A DNA stretch of 17,048 nucleotides from Veillonella sp. (GCF_015058545.1 NZ_SVCB01000030.1:1-17048); one strand, 5' to 3'. Numbered from the stretch's first letter, positions 7,133 through 14,556 are shown. The notes: generated from the sequence alone by a model not told the origin. Numbers and translations: made by a program.

Positions 7133-8419
7133 ATGGCGCAAAAGGTTAAAAAATTACCTTCGTTCAGTTTGAAAACGCTGTTCCGCAATGATGCACAGGC
7201 TATTATGGTAATGGTTGCCATTTGGATTATTATTGGGAGCCTCAATATTTATAGTGCCACCTCGGTGGATTTAGTGCGTCAAGATTCATTCTTTTCCAGT
7301 AATATTGTGAAGCACCTAATATATTTAACCCTTGGTCTGTTTTTGGGGCGAGCGGTGTATCGGCTGGATTATCGAAGGCTGAAAGCGGAAAAGTTTTTAA
7401 ATATAATTTCGTTGTTCCTTATCGTTTTATTGGTTGCCGTATTTGCGGGCGTGCAGGTTAACGGGGCGTATCGCTGGATTTCCTTGCCTTTTGGCGTATC
7501 CATACAGCCGTCGGAATTTGCAAAATTAGGCGGCATTATTTGGACTTGTAAATACATTGAAGATTGGCGTAAGCGTTATCCTCATGTAGAACTTTTGGAA
7601 AAACACGATTTATACGGCCGACGATTTACGCCGCCCTTTACCTATCGGCCAACCAAAGCACTTTGGGCACCTATGGCCTTTGCGGCGCTCACCTTGGTAG
7701 AGCCGGATACAGGGACGGCCATGTTAATTTTGGCATTCCCTTTACTGCTGATGATAATCGGTAAAATGAGTCGTACATCGTTGACTCAACTAAAATACCT
7801 CGGGTTCATGGGAATAATCGGCTTTATTGTTTTGATTTGGGTTTCGGACTATCGGCGTGACCGTATTTTAGCATGGTGGGACCCTTGGGGCCATTCATTG
7901 ACGAAGAGCTTCCAAAGCGTACAAAGTCTTGTGGCCATCGGATCCGGTGGGATTTTTGGCCAAGGCCTTGGTGAGGGGACGGCTAAGTACTTCTACTTAC
8001 CGGAAGCTCATACCGACTTTGCCTTTGCCGTTTGGGCGCAAGAAACAGGCATATTGGGCGCGCTGTTTTTAGCGATTGTCATATTCCTGTTTGTCGTTTA
8101 CGGTTTGCGCGTAGCGGCCGACGCCCGGGATTTATTCGGAAAACTATTAGCCATCGGCATTACTTGCCTCATTGGTGGTCAGGCCTTTTTCAACATGCTA
8201 ATGGTTTGCGGCATTTTGCCGGTTACCGGTGTACCGTTGCCATTCGTTTCCTACGGCGGTTCATCATTGTTGATGAACATTTTTGCCGTGTCCATTTTGC
8301 TCAGCATTTCACGGAGCAATGAGCTCGCTAATCGCCAGATTGGTGCGCAAGGTGTGGCACCATCCCTTCGAGAAGAGACGCGCAGTCGTTTCAGACCATC
8401 CACCGGGGATACTAAGTAG
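7133..8419 (+). CDS. SEDS-family peptidoglycan polymerase (FtsW/RodA/SpoVE)
   Basis: A 428-residue polytopic inner-membrane protein with about ten hydrophobic segments. SEDS proteins polymerise lipid II into glycan strands with a partner class B penicillin-binding protein, in division (FtsW) or elongation (RodA). Visible motifs are QPSEFAKLG at residues 125-133, EPDTGTA from 190, GIFGQGLGEGT, YLPEAHTDFAF with the conserved Asp at 295 (expected to be the essential SEDS aspartate), and GVPLPFVSYGGSSLL at 366-380. The signature is mixed: LPEAHTDF resembles FtsW and GVPLPFVSYGGSS resembles RodA, so I give no symbol. The loop after QPSEFAKLG (about residues 138-178) is longer and more charged than usual. 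It is the second gene of the trmB operon. No dedicated partner penicillin-binding protein is in the window. Confidence 0.93.
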   Translation: MAQKVKKLPSFSLKTLFRNDAQAIMVMVAIWIIIGSLNIYSATSVDLVRQDSFFSSNIVKHLIYLTLGLFLGRAVYRLDYRRLKAEKFLNIISLFLIVLLVAVFAGVQVNGAYRWISLPFGVSIQPSEFAKLGGIIWTCKYIEDWRKRYPHVELLEKHDLYGRRFTPPFTYRPTKALWAPMAFAALTLVEPDTGTAMLILAFPLLLMIIGKMSRTSLTQLKYLGFMGIIGFIVLIWVSDYRRDRILAWWDPWGHSLTKSFQSVQSLVAIGSGGIFGQGLGEGTAKYFYLPEAHTDFAFAVWAQETGILGALFLAIVIFLFVVYGLRVAADARDLFGKLLAIGITCLIGGQAFFNMLMVCGILPVTGVPLPFVSYGGSSLLMNIFAVSILLSISRSNELANRQIGAQGVAPSLREETRSRFRPSTGDTK

Positions 8420-8444
8420 AGCCGTGTGTTATTTATGGCTTTTT
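8420..8444 (+). terminator. Possible weak terminator after the SEDS gene
   Basis: AGCCGT (8420-8425) pairs with ATGGCT (8435-8440), including one G-T pair, around a 9-base loop, followed by a short T-run. The stem is short, so termination may be inefficient. Confidence 0.35.
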
Positions 8445-8494
8445 AGTATCGTAGTGTTATAGAATTATAGTGCTGTAGTGTTTTAAAATTGCAA

Positions 8495-8526
8495 TGCTAT
8501 ATTGCTATATTGCTATATTGCTATGG
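8495..8526. repeat. 8-bp tandem repeat (TGCTATAT) in the uraA upstream region
   Basis: Three exact copies of TGCTATAT at 8495-8518 and a fourth, TGCTATGG, at 8519-8526. They lie within a wider low-complexity stretch (about 8445-8560) of degenerate TATAG/TGTAGTG words. The array ends 74 bases before the uraA start, where slippage could change promoter spacing. Confidence 0.75.
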
Positions 8527-8600
8527 TATTTTCGTGTTATAGAGTTTTCATTTTGTAGTGTTTTTGTTTAAAAAAAGGATTTCAGAAAGGATTTAGAGGC

Positions 8601-9881
8601 ATGAAAGACTTTATTGACGTATCTGAACGGCCGTCAAACGCGGCCATGTTGCCGTTGAGTTTCCAGCATTTATTCGCTATGTTCGGGGCTACCGTGTTGG
8701 TACCGTATTTGTTAAAAGCGGATCCGGCAACGGCGTTATTTATGAATGGGATTGGCACCATTTTGTACTTATTTATTTGTAAAGGGAAAATTCCTTCTTA
8801 CTTGGGTTCCAGTTTCGCCTTTATCGCACCGGTATTATCCGTTATGGCCGCCGGCATGTCCTACGAAGCGGCGCAGGGCGGTTTCATCGCCTTCGGTTTG
8901 GCCTTCATCGTATTGTCCTTCATCGTTCGTGCAGTCGGTATCGGCTGGATTGACTTGTTATTCCCACCGGCAGCCATGGGTGCTATAATCGCCGTTATCG
9001 GCTTGGAACTCGGCCCGGTTGCCATGGGCATGGCCGGCATCGTTGGTGACAGCTGGCAAACTTTGGGCATGACGCACACCCAAGTTGTGACGATTTCCAT
9101 GTTCTCCTTGATTGTAACTATCTTGGGCACCGTTATTTTCCGTGGTTTCTTTGCCGTAATTCCGGTATTAATCGGCGTTGTGTCCGGCTATGTGTTGGCG
9201 GCCATCATGGGTGTAGTCGATTTTTCAAAAGTATCCGAAGCGGCTTGGTTCTCCTTGCCTCATATGACCACACCGGTTTTCAACATTAACGCTATTTTGA
9301 TGATTATGCCGGCTTTGTTCGTAGTATTTGCAGAACACGTTGGCCACTTGGTGGTAACCAGTAACATCGTAGGTCGCGACCTCATGAAGGATCCGGGACT
9401 TGAACGCTCTTTGTTCGGTGACGGTGTTGCCAACATCCTGTCCGGCTTCTTCGGTGCGACACCAAATACAACCTATGGTGAAAACATCGGCGTTTTGGCC
9501 ATCACGCGCGTTTTCAGCGTGTACGTTATCGGCGGGGCGGCCGTTTTGGCAATCATCTTCTCCTTTATCGGTAAAATTGCAGCATTGATCCATGCCATTC
9601 CGGTACCGGTAATGGGTGGCGTAAGTATCTTGTTGTTCGGTATCATCGCAGCATCCGGTTTGCGTATGCTCGTTGAACGTAAAGTTGACTACACGCGTCC
9701 TGACAACTTGATTTTAACGTCCATCGTTATGATTACCGGCCTCAGCGGCGCGCAGGTAACCCTTGGTCCGGTTGTGCTTCAGGGCATGGGCCTTGCTACT
9801 GTTGTAGCTGTTATTTTAAGCCTTTGCTTCGCCATTCTTCGCAAAACGGGCATTGGTAATAAACAGCTTAAACATGACTAA
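8601..9881 (+). CDS. uraA: Uracil permease (NCS2 family, uracil:H+ symporter)
   Basis: A 426-residue membrane protein closely matching the UraA/PyrP family, which brings uracil into the cell with protons for pyrimidine salvage. Near the N-terminus is QHLFAMFGATVLVP. The substrate-site residues known from E. coli UraA (E241, H245, E290) align with E245 and H249 in FAEHVGHL and E294 in NTTYGENIGV, at a constant offset of four. The length and the 14-segment hydrophobic pattern fit the family. The ATG at 8601 is preceded by AAAGG about ten bases upstream. The AGAGG at 8595-8599 is too close to serve well, so the start signal is mediocre. The gene stands alone, and no pyrimidine attenuator or riboswitch is evident in its leader. 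Confidence 0.95.
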   Translation: MKDFIDVSERPSNAAMLPLSFQHLFAMFGATVLVPYLLKADPATALFMNGIGTILYLFICKGKIPSYLGSSFAFIAPVLSVMAAGMSYEAAQGGFIAFGLAFIVLSFIVRAVGIGWIDLLFPPAAMGAIIAVIGLELGPVAMGMAGIVGDSWQTLGMTHTQVVTISMFSLIVTILGTVIFRGFFAVIPVLIGVVSGYVLAAIMGVVDFSKVSEAAWFSLPHMTTPVFNINAILMIMPALFVVFAEHVGHLVVTSNIVGRDLMKDPGLERSLFGDGVANILSGFFGATPNTTYGENIGVLAITRVFSVYVIGGAAVLAIIFSFIGKIAALIHAIPVPVMGGVSILLFGIIAASGLRMLVERKVDYTRPDNLILTSIVMITGLSGAQVTLGPVVLQGMGLATVVAVILSLCFAILRKTGIGNKQLKHD

Positions 9882-9966
9882 GTTGAGGTTGTGTTTTGCT
9901 TGAACAGTGTATACGGTACGGCTAAGTTATAACTAGATTATAGGTAGGTTGTGATTTAGCCTGTAT

Positions 9967-9996
9967 TTGACAGTGTATAATCAGCACTGATATAAT
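9967..9996 (+). promoter_or_regulatory. Strong promoter for the tRNA-Arg transcript
   Basis: A perfect TTGACA (9967-9972) and a perfect TATAAT (9991-9996) are separated by 18 bases. Predicted initiation near 10003 leaves a leader of about 88 bases before the tRNA. ACAGTGTATA overlaps the -35 box and also occurs at 9904-9913. Confidence 0.75.
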
Positions 9997-10025
9997 AATT
10001 GGGTAACCTTGAAGGGAGTTTGCAA

Positions 10026-10065
10026 TTATGATTCATGATTAAGTATTATTTATGATTCGTGATTG
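10026..10065. repeat. Pair of 16-bp direct repeats in the tRNA leader
   Basis: TTATGATTCATGATTA (10026-10041) and TTATGATTCGTGATTG (10050-10065) differ at two positions and are 24 bases apart. The first contains the four-codon frame ATG-ATT-CAT-GAT-TAA, with a plausible AAGGGAG site about ten bases upstream. Function unknown. Confidence 0.55.
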
Positions 10066-10090
10066 TGAAAATATCAGGTTATCCTATTAT

Positions 10091-10165
10091 GCGCCTATAG
10101 CTCAGGGGATAGAGCGTCGGTCTCCGGAACCGAGTGCGCAGGTTCGAATCCTGCTAGGCGCACCA
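10091..10165 (+). tRNA. tRNA-Arg, anticodon CCG (reads CGG)
   Basis: A full cloverleaf can be drawn: acceptor GCGCCTA pairs with TAGGCGC, D-stem GCTC with GAGC, anticodon stem TCGGT with ACCGA around loop CTCCGGA, and T-stem GCAGG with CCTGC around TTCGAAT. The anticodon CCG is at 10124-10126. The discriminator is A, and CCA is encoded at 10163-10165. It has its own strong promoter and a terminator at about 10244. Such tRNAs are common integration sites, but no duplicate of its 3' end is visible in the window. Confidence 0.96.
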
Positions 10166-10243
10166 TAGATACTTACTGACTTTATAGATGGTTGTAACAA
10201 TAGAAGTTACTAATTTTATGTCAAATATTATGTCAGTTTTAAG

Positions 10244-10283
10244 AAAAAGGTAGAAAATGAACGTCATTTTCTACCTTTTTTTG
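10244..10283 (+). terminator. Intrinsic terminator after tRNA-Arg
   Basis: A perfect 17-bp stem pairs AAAAAGGTAGAAAATGA (10244-10260) with 10264-10280 around a 3-base loop (ACG), ending in a T-run. Its symmetry means it could act on both strands. A 10-bp inverted pair, ATAGATGGTT (10184-10193) and AACCATCTAT (10289-10298), lies outside it. Confidence 0.85.
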
Positions 10284-10301
10284 TTTCTAACCATCTATTG
10301 A

Positions 10302-10330
10302 TTGACATTGTTGGTTAGAATGATTAGAAT
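10302..10330 (+). promoter_or_regulatory. Promoter of the AlbA_2 gene, embedded in repeats
   Basis: TTGACA (10302-10307) and TAGAAT (10325-10330) are separated by 17 bases. The -35 box lies between the arms of a perfect 9-bp inverted repeat, TTCTAACCA (10285-10293) and TGGTTAGAA (10312-10320). The -10 box is itself part of a TTAGAAT repeat, so a repeat-binding protein would block or remodel this promoter. Confidence 0.65.
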
Positions 10331-10437
10331 ATAGTTAGAAATGGTTAGAGTTTGGTTAGTATATGAATAGAATATGGATAGAAAAAATAAAGAGTAATTA
10401 GAATATATCTGGGGGAATTTTAAGGAGTGATTAGAAT
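10312..10437. repeat. Array of about nine degenerate GGTTAGAA-type repeats (candidate operator)
   Basis: TTAGAA or a close variant begins at 10315, 10324, 10335, 10344, 10356, 10367, 10378, 10398 and 10431. The first seven are 9-12 bases apart, about one helical turn, so sites would face the same side of the DNA. They span the -10 box and the whole leader of the downstream gene, which encodes a DNA-binding protein. Autoregulation is inferred. Confidence 0.6.
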
Positions 10438-11767
10438 GCGTTTTCAAGAAACTGAAACTGTAGAGTTGAAAGCAATCATACAGGATGACATAAAGAAGGA
10501 AATTATTGCTTTTGCCAATGGAGAAGGTGGGACTATATATGTTGGCGTCTCTGATGATGGTACAGTATTAGGTGTAGAAAACTCTGATGAATGTGCATTA
10601 CAGATTTCTAATATGATACGTGATGCAGTAAAGCCGGATATTACTATGTTTGTTCATTATGAAACGATAAGACGTGATGGTAAAGATATTGTCGCTGTCA
10701 ATGTTCAGCGCGGTACAAATAGACCTTATTATCTGGCAAAAAAAGGCTTGAGACCTGAAGGTGTTTATGTGCGGCAAGGTTATTCTGCAGTTCCGGCGAC
10801 AGATACAGCGATTCGGCAGATGATTAAAGAAACCGATGGTGATAGCTTTGAAGATATGCGCTCTATCAATCAAGCCTTAACATTTGAAGAAACAAAAAAG
10901 GAATTTAATAAGAGAAATGTTGCCTTCGGTCAGCCACAAATGCAAACTTTGAAACTTGTTTCTACTGATGGTTTGTATACTAATTTGGGTTTACTTTTAT
11001 CTGAACAGTGTCCTTGCACCATTAAAGTTGCTCTATTTCAGGGCAAGGATCAAAGTATATTTAAAGATCGTGGAGAGTTTTCCGGTTCCCTTATGCAACA
11101 GATGAATGAAGTTTACGATTACATTAATAGGCGTAATCAGACTCGTTCGACTTTCGAGGGATTATTACGCATTGACACTCGCGATTATCCGGAAGTCGCT
11201 GTTAGAGAAGCCTTGTTGAATTCGTTAGTACACCGTGATTATTCCTTTAGAGCAAGTACATTGATTAGTATTTATGTTGACCGAATTGAATTTGTTTCTA
11301 TTGGAGGATTATTGCCAGGATTAGAAATGGAAGACTTGATGATGGGGGTGTCTATGTGCCGTAATCCAAATCTAGCTAATGTTTTCTATCGTTTAGAACT
11401 TATAGAAGTATATGGTACAGGCATGCAAAAAATTATGAGGGCCTATGAAAATTTATCGTTAAAACCTCAACTGAAGGTTACAAATAATGCGTTTAAAATT
11501 ATCTTACCTAATGTAAATTATATAGATGAATTTGCAGAAACACCTAAGAAGGTTGAAGAAACTATTGTTCCATATGCAGGTTCTAATGAAGGAAAAGTTA
11601 TAAAATTTTTAATAGAAAATACCATGATTACACGTAAGGAAGTTCAAACATTATTGGGCATCAGTCAGTCTACTGCGGGAAGGATTTTAAGAACTATGGT
11701 AGATAGAGGTCTGATTATTCAGCTTGGGGGAAGCCGTGATATACGGTATGAATTGGTAAAAAAGTAA
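10436..11767 (+). CDS. AlbA_2 (Schlafen-type) domain / ATPase-like / winged-helix putative transcriptional regulator
   Basis: 443 residues from the ATG at 10436, chosen because TAAGGAG ends 8 bases upstream; a GTG at 10427 overlaps that site. The N-terminal domain (about 3-125) is AlbA_2/Schlafen-type, with ETETVELK, FANGEGGTIYVGVSDDG and PEGVYVRQGYSAVPA. The middle (about 180-345) resembles the C-terminal ATP-binding-like domain of such proteins, with REALLNSLVHRDYS (257-270), a GGLLPG motif and GTGMQ (327-331). The end (about 385-440) is a winged helix with ITRKEVQTLLGISQSTAGR. Proteins of this build are usually annotated as ATP-dependent or helix-turn-helix regulators of unknown signal; some related genes lie in mobile or defence regions. 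It has its own promoter and a repeat array likely to be its operator, and it begins the accessory-looking stretch after the tRNA. The regulated genes are unknown. Confidence 0.85.
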   Translation: MRFQETETVELKAIIQDDIKKEIIAFANGEGGTIYVGVSDDGTVLGVENSDECALQISNMIRDAVKPDITMFVHYETIRRDGKDIVAVNVQRGTNRPYYLAKKGLRPEGVYVRQGYSAVPATDTAIRQMIKETDGDSFEDMRSINQALTFEETKKEFNKRNVAFGQPQMQTLKLVSTDGLYTNLGLLLSEQCPCTIKVALFQGKDQSIFKDRGEFSGSLMQQMNEVYDYINRRNQTRSTFEGLLRIDTRDYPEVAVREALLNSLVHRDYSFRASTLISIYVDRIEFVSIGGLLPGLEMEDLMMGVSMCRNPNLANVFYRLELIEVYGTGMQKIMRAYENLSLKPQLKVTNNAFKIILPNVNYIDEFAETPKKVEETIVPYAGSNEGKVIKFLIENTMITRKEVQTLLGISQSTAGRILRTMVDRGLIIQLGGSRDIRYELVKK

Positions 11768-11908
11768 AAAATACTTCAAATATGTATTTACAGCTCATAT
11801 ATTTTTAGATATCTTTAATATAAGATGAAAAGTGAATGCAAGGGATAGAGTGTCATAATTTTTATCTTGGCGATGAGTGTTAGCTTTACTTTATTTAGGG
11901 AGGGTATT

Positions 11909-12454
11909 ATGAGGTTAAAAGTCGGTGTTGTGTTTGTGATGATGTTTATTTTGAGTATTTTTACAGTGTTTGGCTATAATAAAAGTAATCCGGGACCTCT
12001 TGTCAGTAATGCACTGAAAACAATCTTTACCGATTATGGTAGGCAGAATTTTATTGAGTTACCAACGAAAGATCCAAATAATCAAATATTTGCTACGGTA
12101 AATGGTGATAATACTTTTTTTAGAGTTTTACTAAAACCGAATACGGATGGAGAATCTGGAGTTATAAAAAGTGATGATCAGGCGATGTATTCATACTCTC
12201 ATGGAGTTTTCTTTGTTGATTATGCAAAAGAAACTGTAAAAGTCATTTTTTATATATCTACTATTGTTCCGAGTATTGATTGGTACGTGACGGCTCCCTC
12301 GCATGAAATAATCGTGTCACTTGAAGGTGTTGATGATAGAGACATTAATTCAGAGCCGCAAGAAGTGACGAAAGATATGCAACTATATGAAGTATTAACG
12401 ACTATCCAAAGCAATTATGACAAGGGTTTGATAACAAATCAATCTTCGGAATAA
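11909..12454 (+). CDS. Small exported or membrane-anchored protein of unknown function
   Basis: 181 residues from the ATG at 11909, which follows a strong AGGGAGG by 5 bases. A TTG at 11867 is in frame but has no ribosome binding site. The N-terminus is a clear signal sequence or anchor (MRLKVGVVFVMMFILSIFTVFG); no lipobox cysteine is present. The mature part has alternating hydrophobic and polar stretches suggesting a beta-rich domain, including VNGDNTFFRVLLK and KVIFYISTIVPSIDWYVTA, and a polar C-terminal tail. I recognise no family. A lipoprotein gene starts 51 bases after its stop in the same direction with its own ribosome binding site, so co-transcription is plausible and both products would sit in the envelope. 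Confidence 0.7.
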   Translation: MRLKVGVVFVMMFILSIFTVFGYNKSNPGPLVSNALKTIFTDYGRQNFIELPTKDPNNQIFATVNGDNTFFRVLLKPNTDGESGVIKSDDQAMYSYSHGVFFVDYAKETVKVIFYISTIVPSIDWYVTAPSHEIIVSLEGVDDRDINSEPQEVTKDMQLYEVLTTIQSNYDKGLITNQSSE

Positions 12455-12505
12455 ATAGTTTGATTTTTATTTTGGATACGGTTTCATTGAGAGAAGAGGG
12501 GGTTT

Positions 12506-13018
12506 ATGAGAAAAGTAATTGTATTCATGGCCATGGCACTGATTATTATGGTTCTCACCGCCTGTGCCGGGCAATCAAGTACAGCCAAAGAAAATTCGAA
12601 TTCGAATGTTAAAGGGGAAGCCAGTGTTGTGAAAACGCAAGAAGACACACCAAAAGTAACGAATCGGAAATTAAAAATGACCGTCGATGGTCAGGTGATT
12701 TCTATCGTTCTCTATGATACTCCTACGGCCAATGCCCTTTATGAGGCCCTGCCTATGACGCTGAGTTTTTCAGATTATAGCGGTACCGAGAAAATTGCTT
12801 ATCCGCCTGAAAAGCTGCCGACAAAGGGGGAACCGGATGCAACAGATCCTGATGTAGGTGATTTGTGCTACTTCGCACCATGGGGCAATCTATGCATTTT
12901 TTATAAAGACTTTGGAAATTCACCAGGGCTAATTAAATTAGGGCGTGTAGAGTCAGGGATGGAACTTTTGTCCGGCTTGAAAGGCGATTTCACAGCGACC
13001 ATAGAGAAGGTTGAATAA
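12506..13018 (+). CDS. Cyclophilin-like fold lipoprotein
   Basis: 170 residues. The signal peptide ends in a lipobox, LTAC, with Cys20 as the lipidation site, followed by a polar linker (about 21-52). Residues 53-168 match the small bacterial cyclophilin-like domain family (Cyclophil_like2 type): KMTVDGQ, LYDTPTANALYEALPMTL, FSDYSGTEKIAY, VGDLCYFAPWGNLCIFYKDFG, IKLGRVESGMELL and FTATIEKVE. These share the cyclophilin fold, but prolyl isomerase activity is not established for the family and I do not claim it here. The ATG at 12506 follows a purine-rich GAAGAGGGGG. A terminator closes the unit. Likely location is the inner or outer membrane, facing the periplasm. Confidence 0.88.
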   Translation: MRKVIVFMAMALIIMVLTACAGQSSTAKENSNSNVKGEASVVKTQEDTPKVTNRKLKMTVDGQVISIVLYDTPTANALYEALPMTLSFSDYSGTEKIAYPPEKLPTKGEPDATDPDVGDLCYFAPWGNLCIFYKDFGNSPGLIKLGRVESGMELLSGLKGDFTATIEKVE

Positions 13019-13051
13019 TATCTGATTTCTAATAATCTTTAGAATCGTAGA

Positions 13052-13085
13052 AAAACTGAGGTGTGATGATTACCTCAGTTTTTTG
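13052..13085 (+). terminator. Intrinsic terminator after the lipoprotein gene
   Basis: AAAACTGAGG (13052-13061) pairs perfectly with CCTCAGTTTT (13073-13082) around an 11-base loop, ending in a run of six T. Confidence 0.88.
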
Positions 13086-13167
13086 CTATATGAGTACGTT
13101 TTTGTATTGAAGTGTGAAAGTTTTTGCGTTGAGATATGAATATTCTTTGAATGAACTATAAAGTGGC

Positions 13168-13196
13168 TTGCTTACCGATAACTTTCATCGTATTAT
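13168..13196 (+). promoter_or_regulatory. Probable promoter of the LRAT-family gene
   Basis: TTGCTT (13168-13173) and TATTAT (13191-13196) are 17 bases apart, about 80 bases before the start codon. I see nothing else distinctive in 13086-13278. Confidence 0.5.
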
Positions 13197-13278
13197 ATAG
13201 GTGAAATTAAGTGTTTTTAGCATACGAAATATGGGGAAGACTTTGAAACGTTAAAGTATTTTAGGGAGTAGTTTAGTT

Positions 13279-13773
13279 ATGGCAAAAACAATAGAGCCCG
13301 GCGATATCATTTTTTGTGAGCGCGGACTGTATGCTCATTTTGGTATCTATGTAGGTGATTTGAATGTAATCCATTTTGCCGGCGATGTAATTGACAAGTT
13401 CATGGGGGAAAATGTACCGGAAATTAAGCTGACAGATATTGAAGAGTTTAAAGGTACGGATGCACTGTATACCATTACGGCCGAGCATTTATTGTCGATG
13501 ATTGATGACACCACGCCTTTTGAAGAAGGACGATATCAGTTTTATTCGGCTGAAAAAACGGTAGAACGAGCTTATGAGCGTTTATATGCTCCGATTAGTG
13601 AAAACTACGATTTGTTTGGGAATAATTGTGAGCATTTTGCCGTTTGGTGTAAAACAGGGCTTAATACCAGCCAGCAAGTTACTAATCTTAACAATTTGCT
13701 GGATGGGGAGTTTTTGGATGTAGGGCTAAGCCTGTTAAATATAGCGTTTTACCAGGAAGAAGCGGTGTATTAG
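13279..13773 (+). CDS. LRAT-domain (NlpC/P60-superfamily) cysteine enzyme
   Basis: 164 residues, about a single LRAT-like domain. GDIIFCERG is followed by AHFGIYVG with His20, then VIHFAG with His32, and NNCEHFAVWCKTG with Cys117. The His-12-His spacing and the NCEHF motif match the catalytic set of the LRAT/HRASLS family (papain-like fold), whose members are acyltransferases or lipid hydrolases. The substrate here is unknown; a lipid or another amide or thioester substrate is possible. There is no signal peptide, so it is probably cytoplasmic; a mildly hydrophobic segment (about 148-158) near the C-terminus might touch membrane. ATG 13279 follows AGGGAG by 10 bases. It has its own promoter and terminator and converges on the metallophosphoesterase genes. 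Confidence 0.85.
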   Translation: MAKTIEPGDIIFCERGLYAHFGIYVGDLNVIHFAGDVIDKFMGENVPEIKLTDIEEFKGTDALYTITAEHLLSMIDDTTPFEEGRYQFYSAEKTVERAYERLYAPISENYDLFGNNCEHFAVWCKTGLNTSQQVTNLNNLLDGEFLDVGLSLLNIAFYQEEAVY

Positions 13774-13792
13774 TTAATATTTAAATATCAAC

Positions 13793-13823
13793 AAAAGCTG
13801 AGACAATTTGCCTCAGCTTTTTT
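13793..13823 (+). terminator. Intrinsic terminator between convergent genes
   Basis: AAAAGCTGAG (13793-13802) pairs perfectly with CTCAGCTTTT (13812-13821), followed by T residues. It may also act on the minus-strand genes ending at 13841, though the T-run in that direction is short. Confidence 0.85.
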
Positions 13824-13840
13824 CGTTGCTTTGTATTTTT

Positions 13841-14542
13841 TTATTCCCCCAACATAACAATATCATCAAACAGTAGTCTGGCTCTATCAATCGGAGAATT
13901 TATATCATCGTGGTAATGTCCGAAGTACCATTTCTTAAAAGTAAGTTTCGGCTTTAGCTCGGTCAAGAACTCCTGTGTCGGGCAGGTAATGTTGACTTTA
14001 TTAAAAAGTAAATGACGAATGATATGAATAAATTGTTTGGGTGCCTGATGGGTGATGATGTAATCTACGTTAAAGTTGTGCTTTTTCAAGTTTTCAATAG
14101 CATAGGATTGTTCTTCAGTTGTCGAGTTTTCTTGCTCCCACCATGAAATGCTCGGCGTTCTGTATTGTTTATCCACACTGGCAGCGCCACCGAAAGTGAA
14201 GATAGTCTGGTTTTCCATAGTAAAGATTTCGCCACGCATGAGATGGTAGATGCCATCTAAATCGTGAACGCGGCCACCCCATTTTTCAATGACAGGATAG
14301 GTATATAATAAGTCAAAATTTTCGTGATTGCCGTCAACGAAGCAAGTAGTGAAGGGGGCATTTCTTAATAAGTCTAATAATTTATCGTCTTTATAGTGCA
14401 TGTCTAAGGCCCGACTGTACCAAGGTATACCAAAGTCACCGGCAACAATCAAAATGTCGTCCTTGGTACATTCGCTTAGTACTTTGATATATTCTTGTAT
14501 TTGTTCTTTTTCACCATGAAGATCGCCTGTAACAAAAATCAT
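13841..14542 (-). CDS. Calcineurin-like metallophosphoesterase (233 aa)
   Basis: All metal-binding motifs of the superfamily are present in order: GDLHG (residues 6-10), GDFG (35-38), GNHE (71-74), THQAP (164-168) and GHYH (208-211). The enzyme should use a two-metal centre to cleave a phosphoester; whether the substrate is a nucleotide, nucleic acid, protein or small molecule cannot be told. There is no signal peptide, so it is cytoplasmic. Start ATG at 14542 on the minus strand, with AAGGAG 7 bases upstream. It lies 14 bases after the stop of the upstream metallophosphoesterase, so the two form an operon. The two proteins are not close copies of one another beyond the motifs. Confidence 0.92.
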   Translation of the reverse strand: MIFVTGDLHGEKEQIQEYIKVLSECTKDDILIVAGDFGIPWYSRALDMHYKDDKLLDLLRNAPFTTCFVDGNHENFDLLYTYPVIEKWGGRVHDLDGIYHLMRGEIFTMENQTIFTFGGAASVDKQYRTPSISWWEQENSTTEEQSYAIENLKKHNFNVDYIITHQAPKQFIHIIRHLLFNKVNITCPTQEFLTELKPKLTFKKWYFGHYHDDINSPIDRARLLFDDIVMLGE

Positions 14543-14556
14543 AGGTTAACTCCTTT

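Noticed and set aside
9225..9593. 122-residue frame on the minus strand within uraA
   Set aside because: It overlaps conserved catalytic regions of uraA and has no domain or start signal of its own.
10427..10435. Upstream GTG start for the AlbA_2 protein
   Set aside because: The GTG overlaps the ribosome binding site that serves the ATG at 10436, and the added residues are not conserved-looking.
10285..10437. The repeat array as a CRISPR
   Set aside because: The repeats are under 12 bases, degenerate and nearly contiguous, with no unique spacers and no cas genes nearby.
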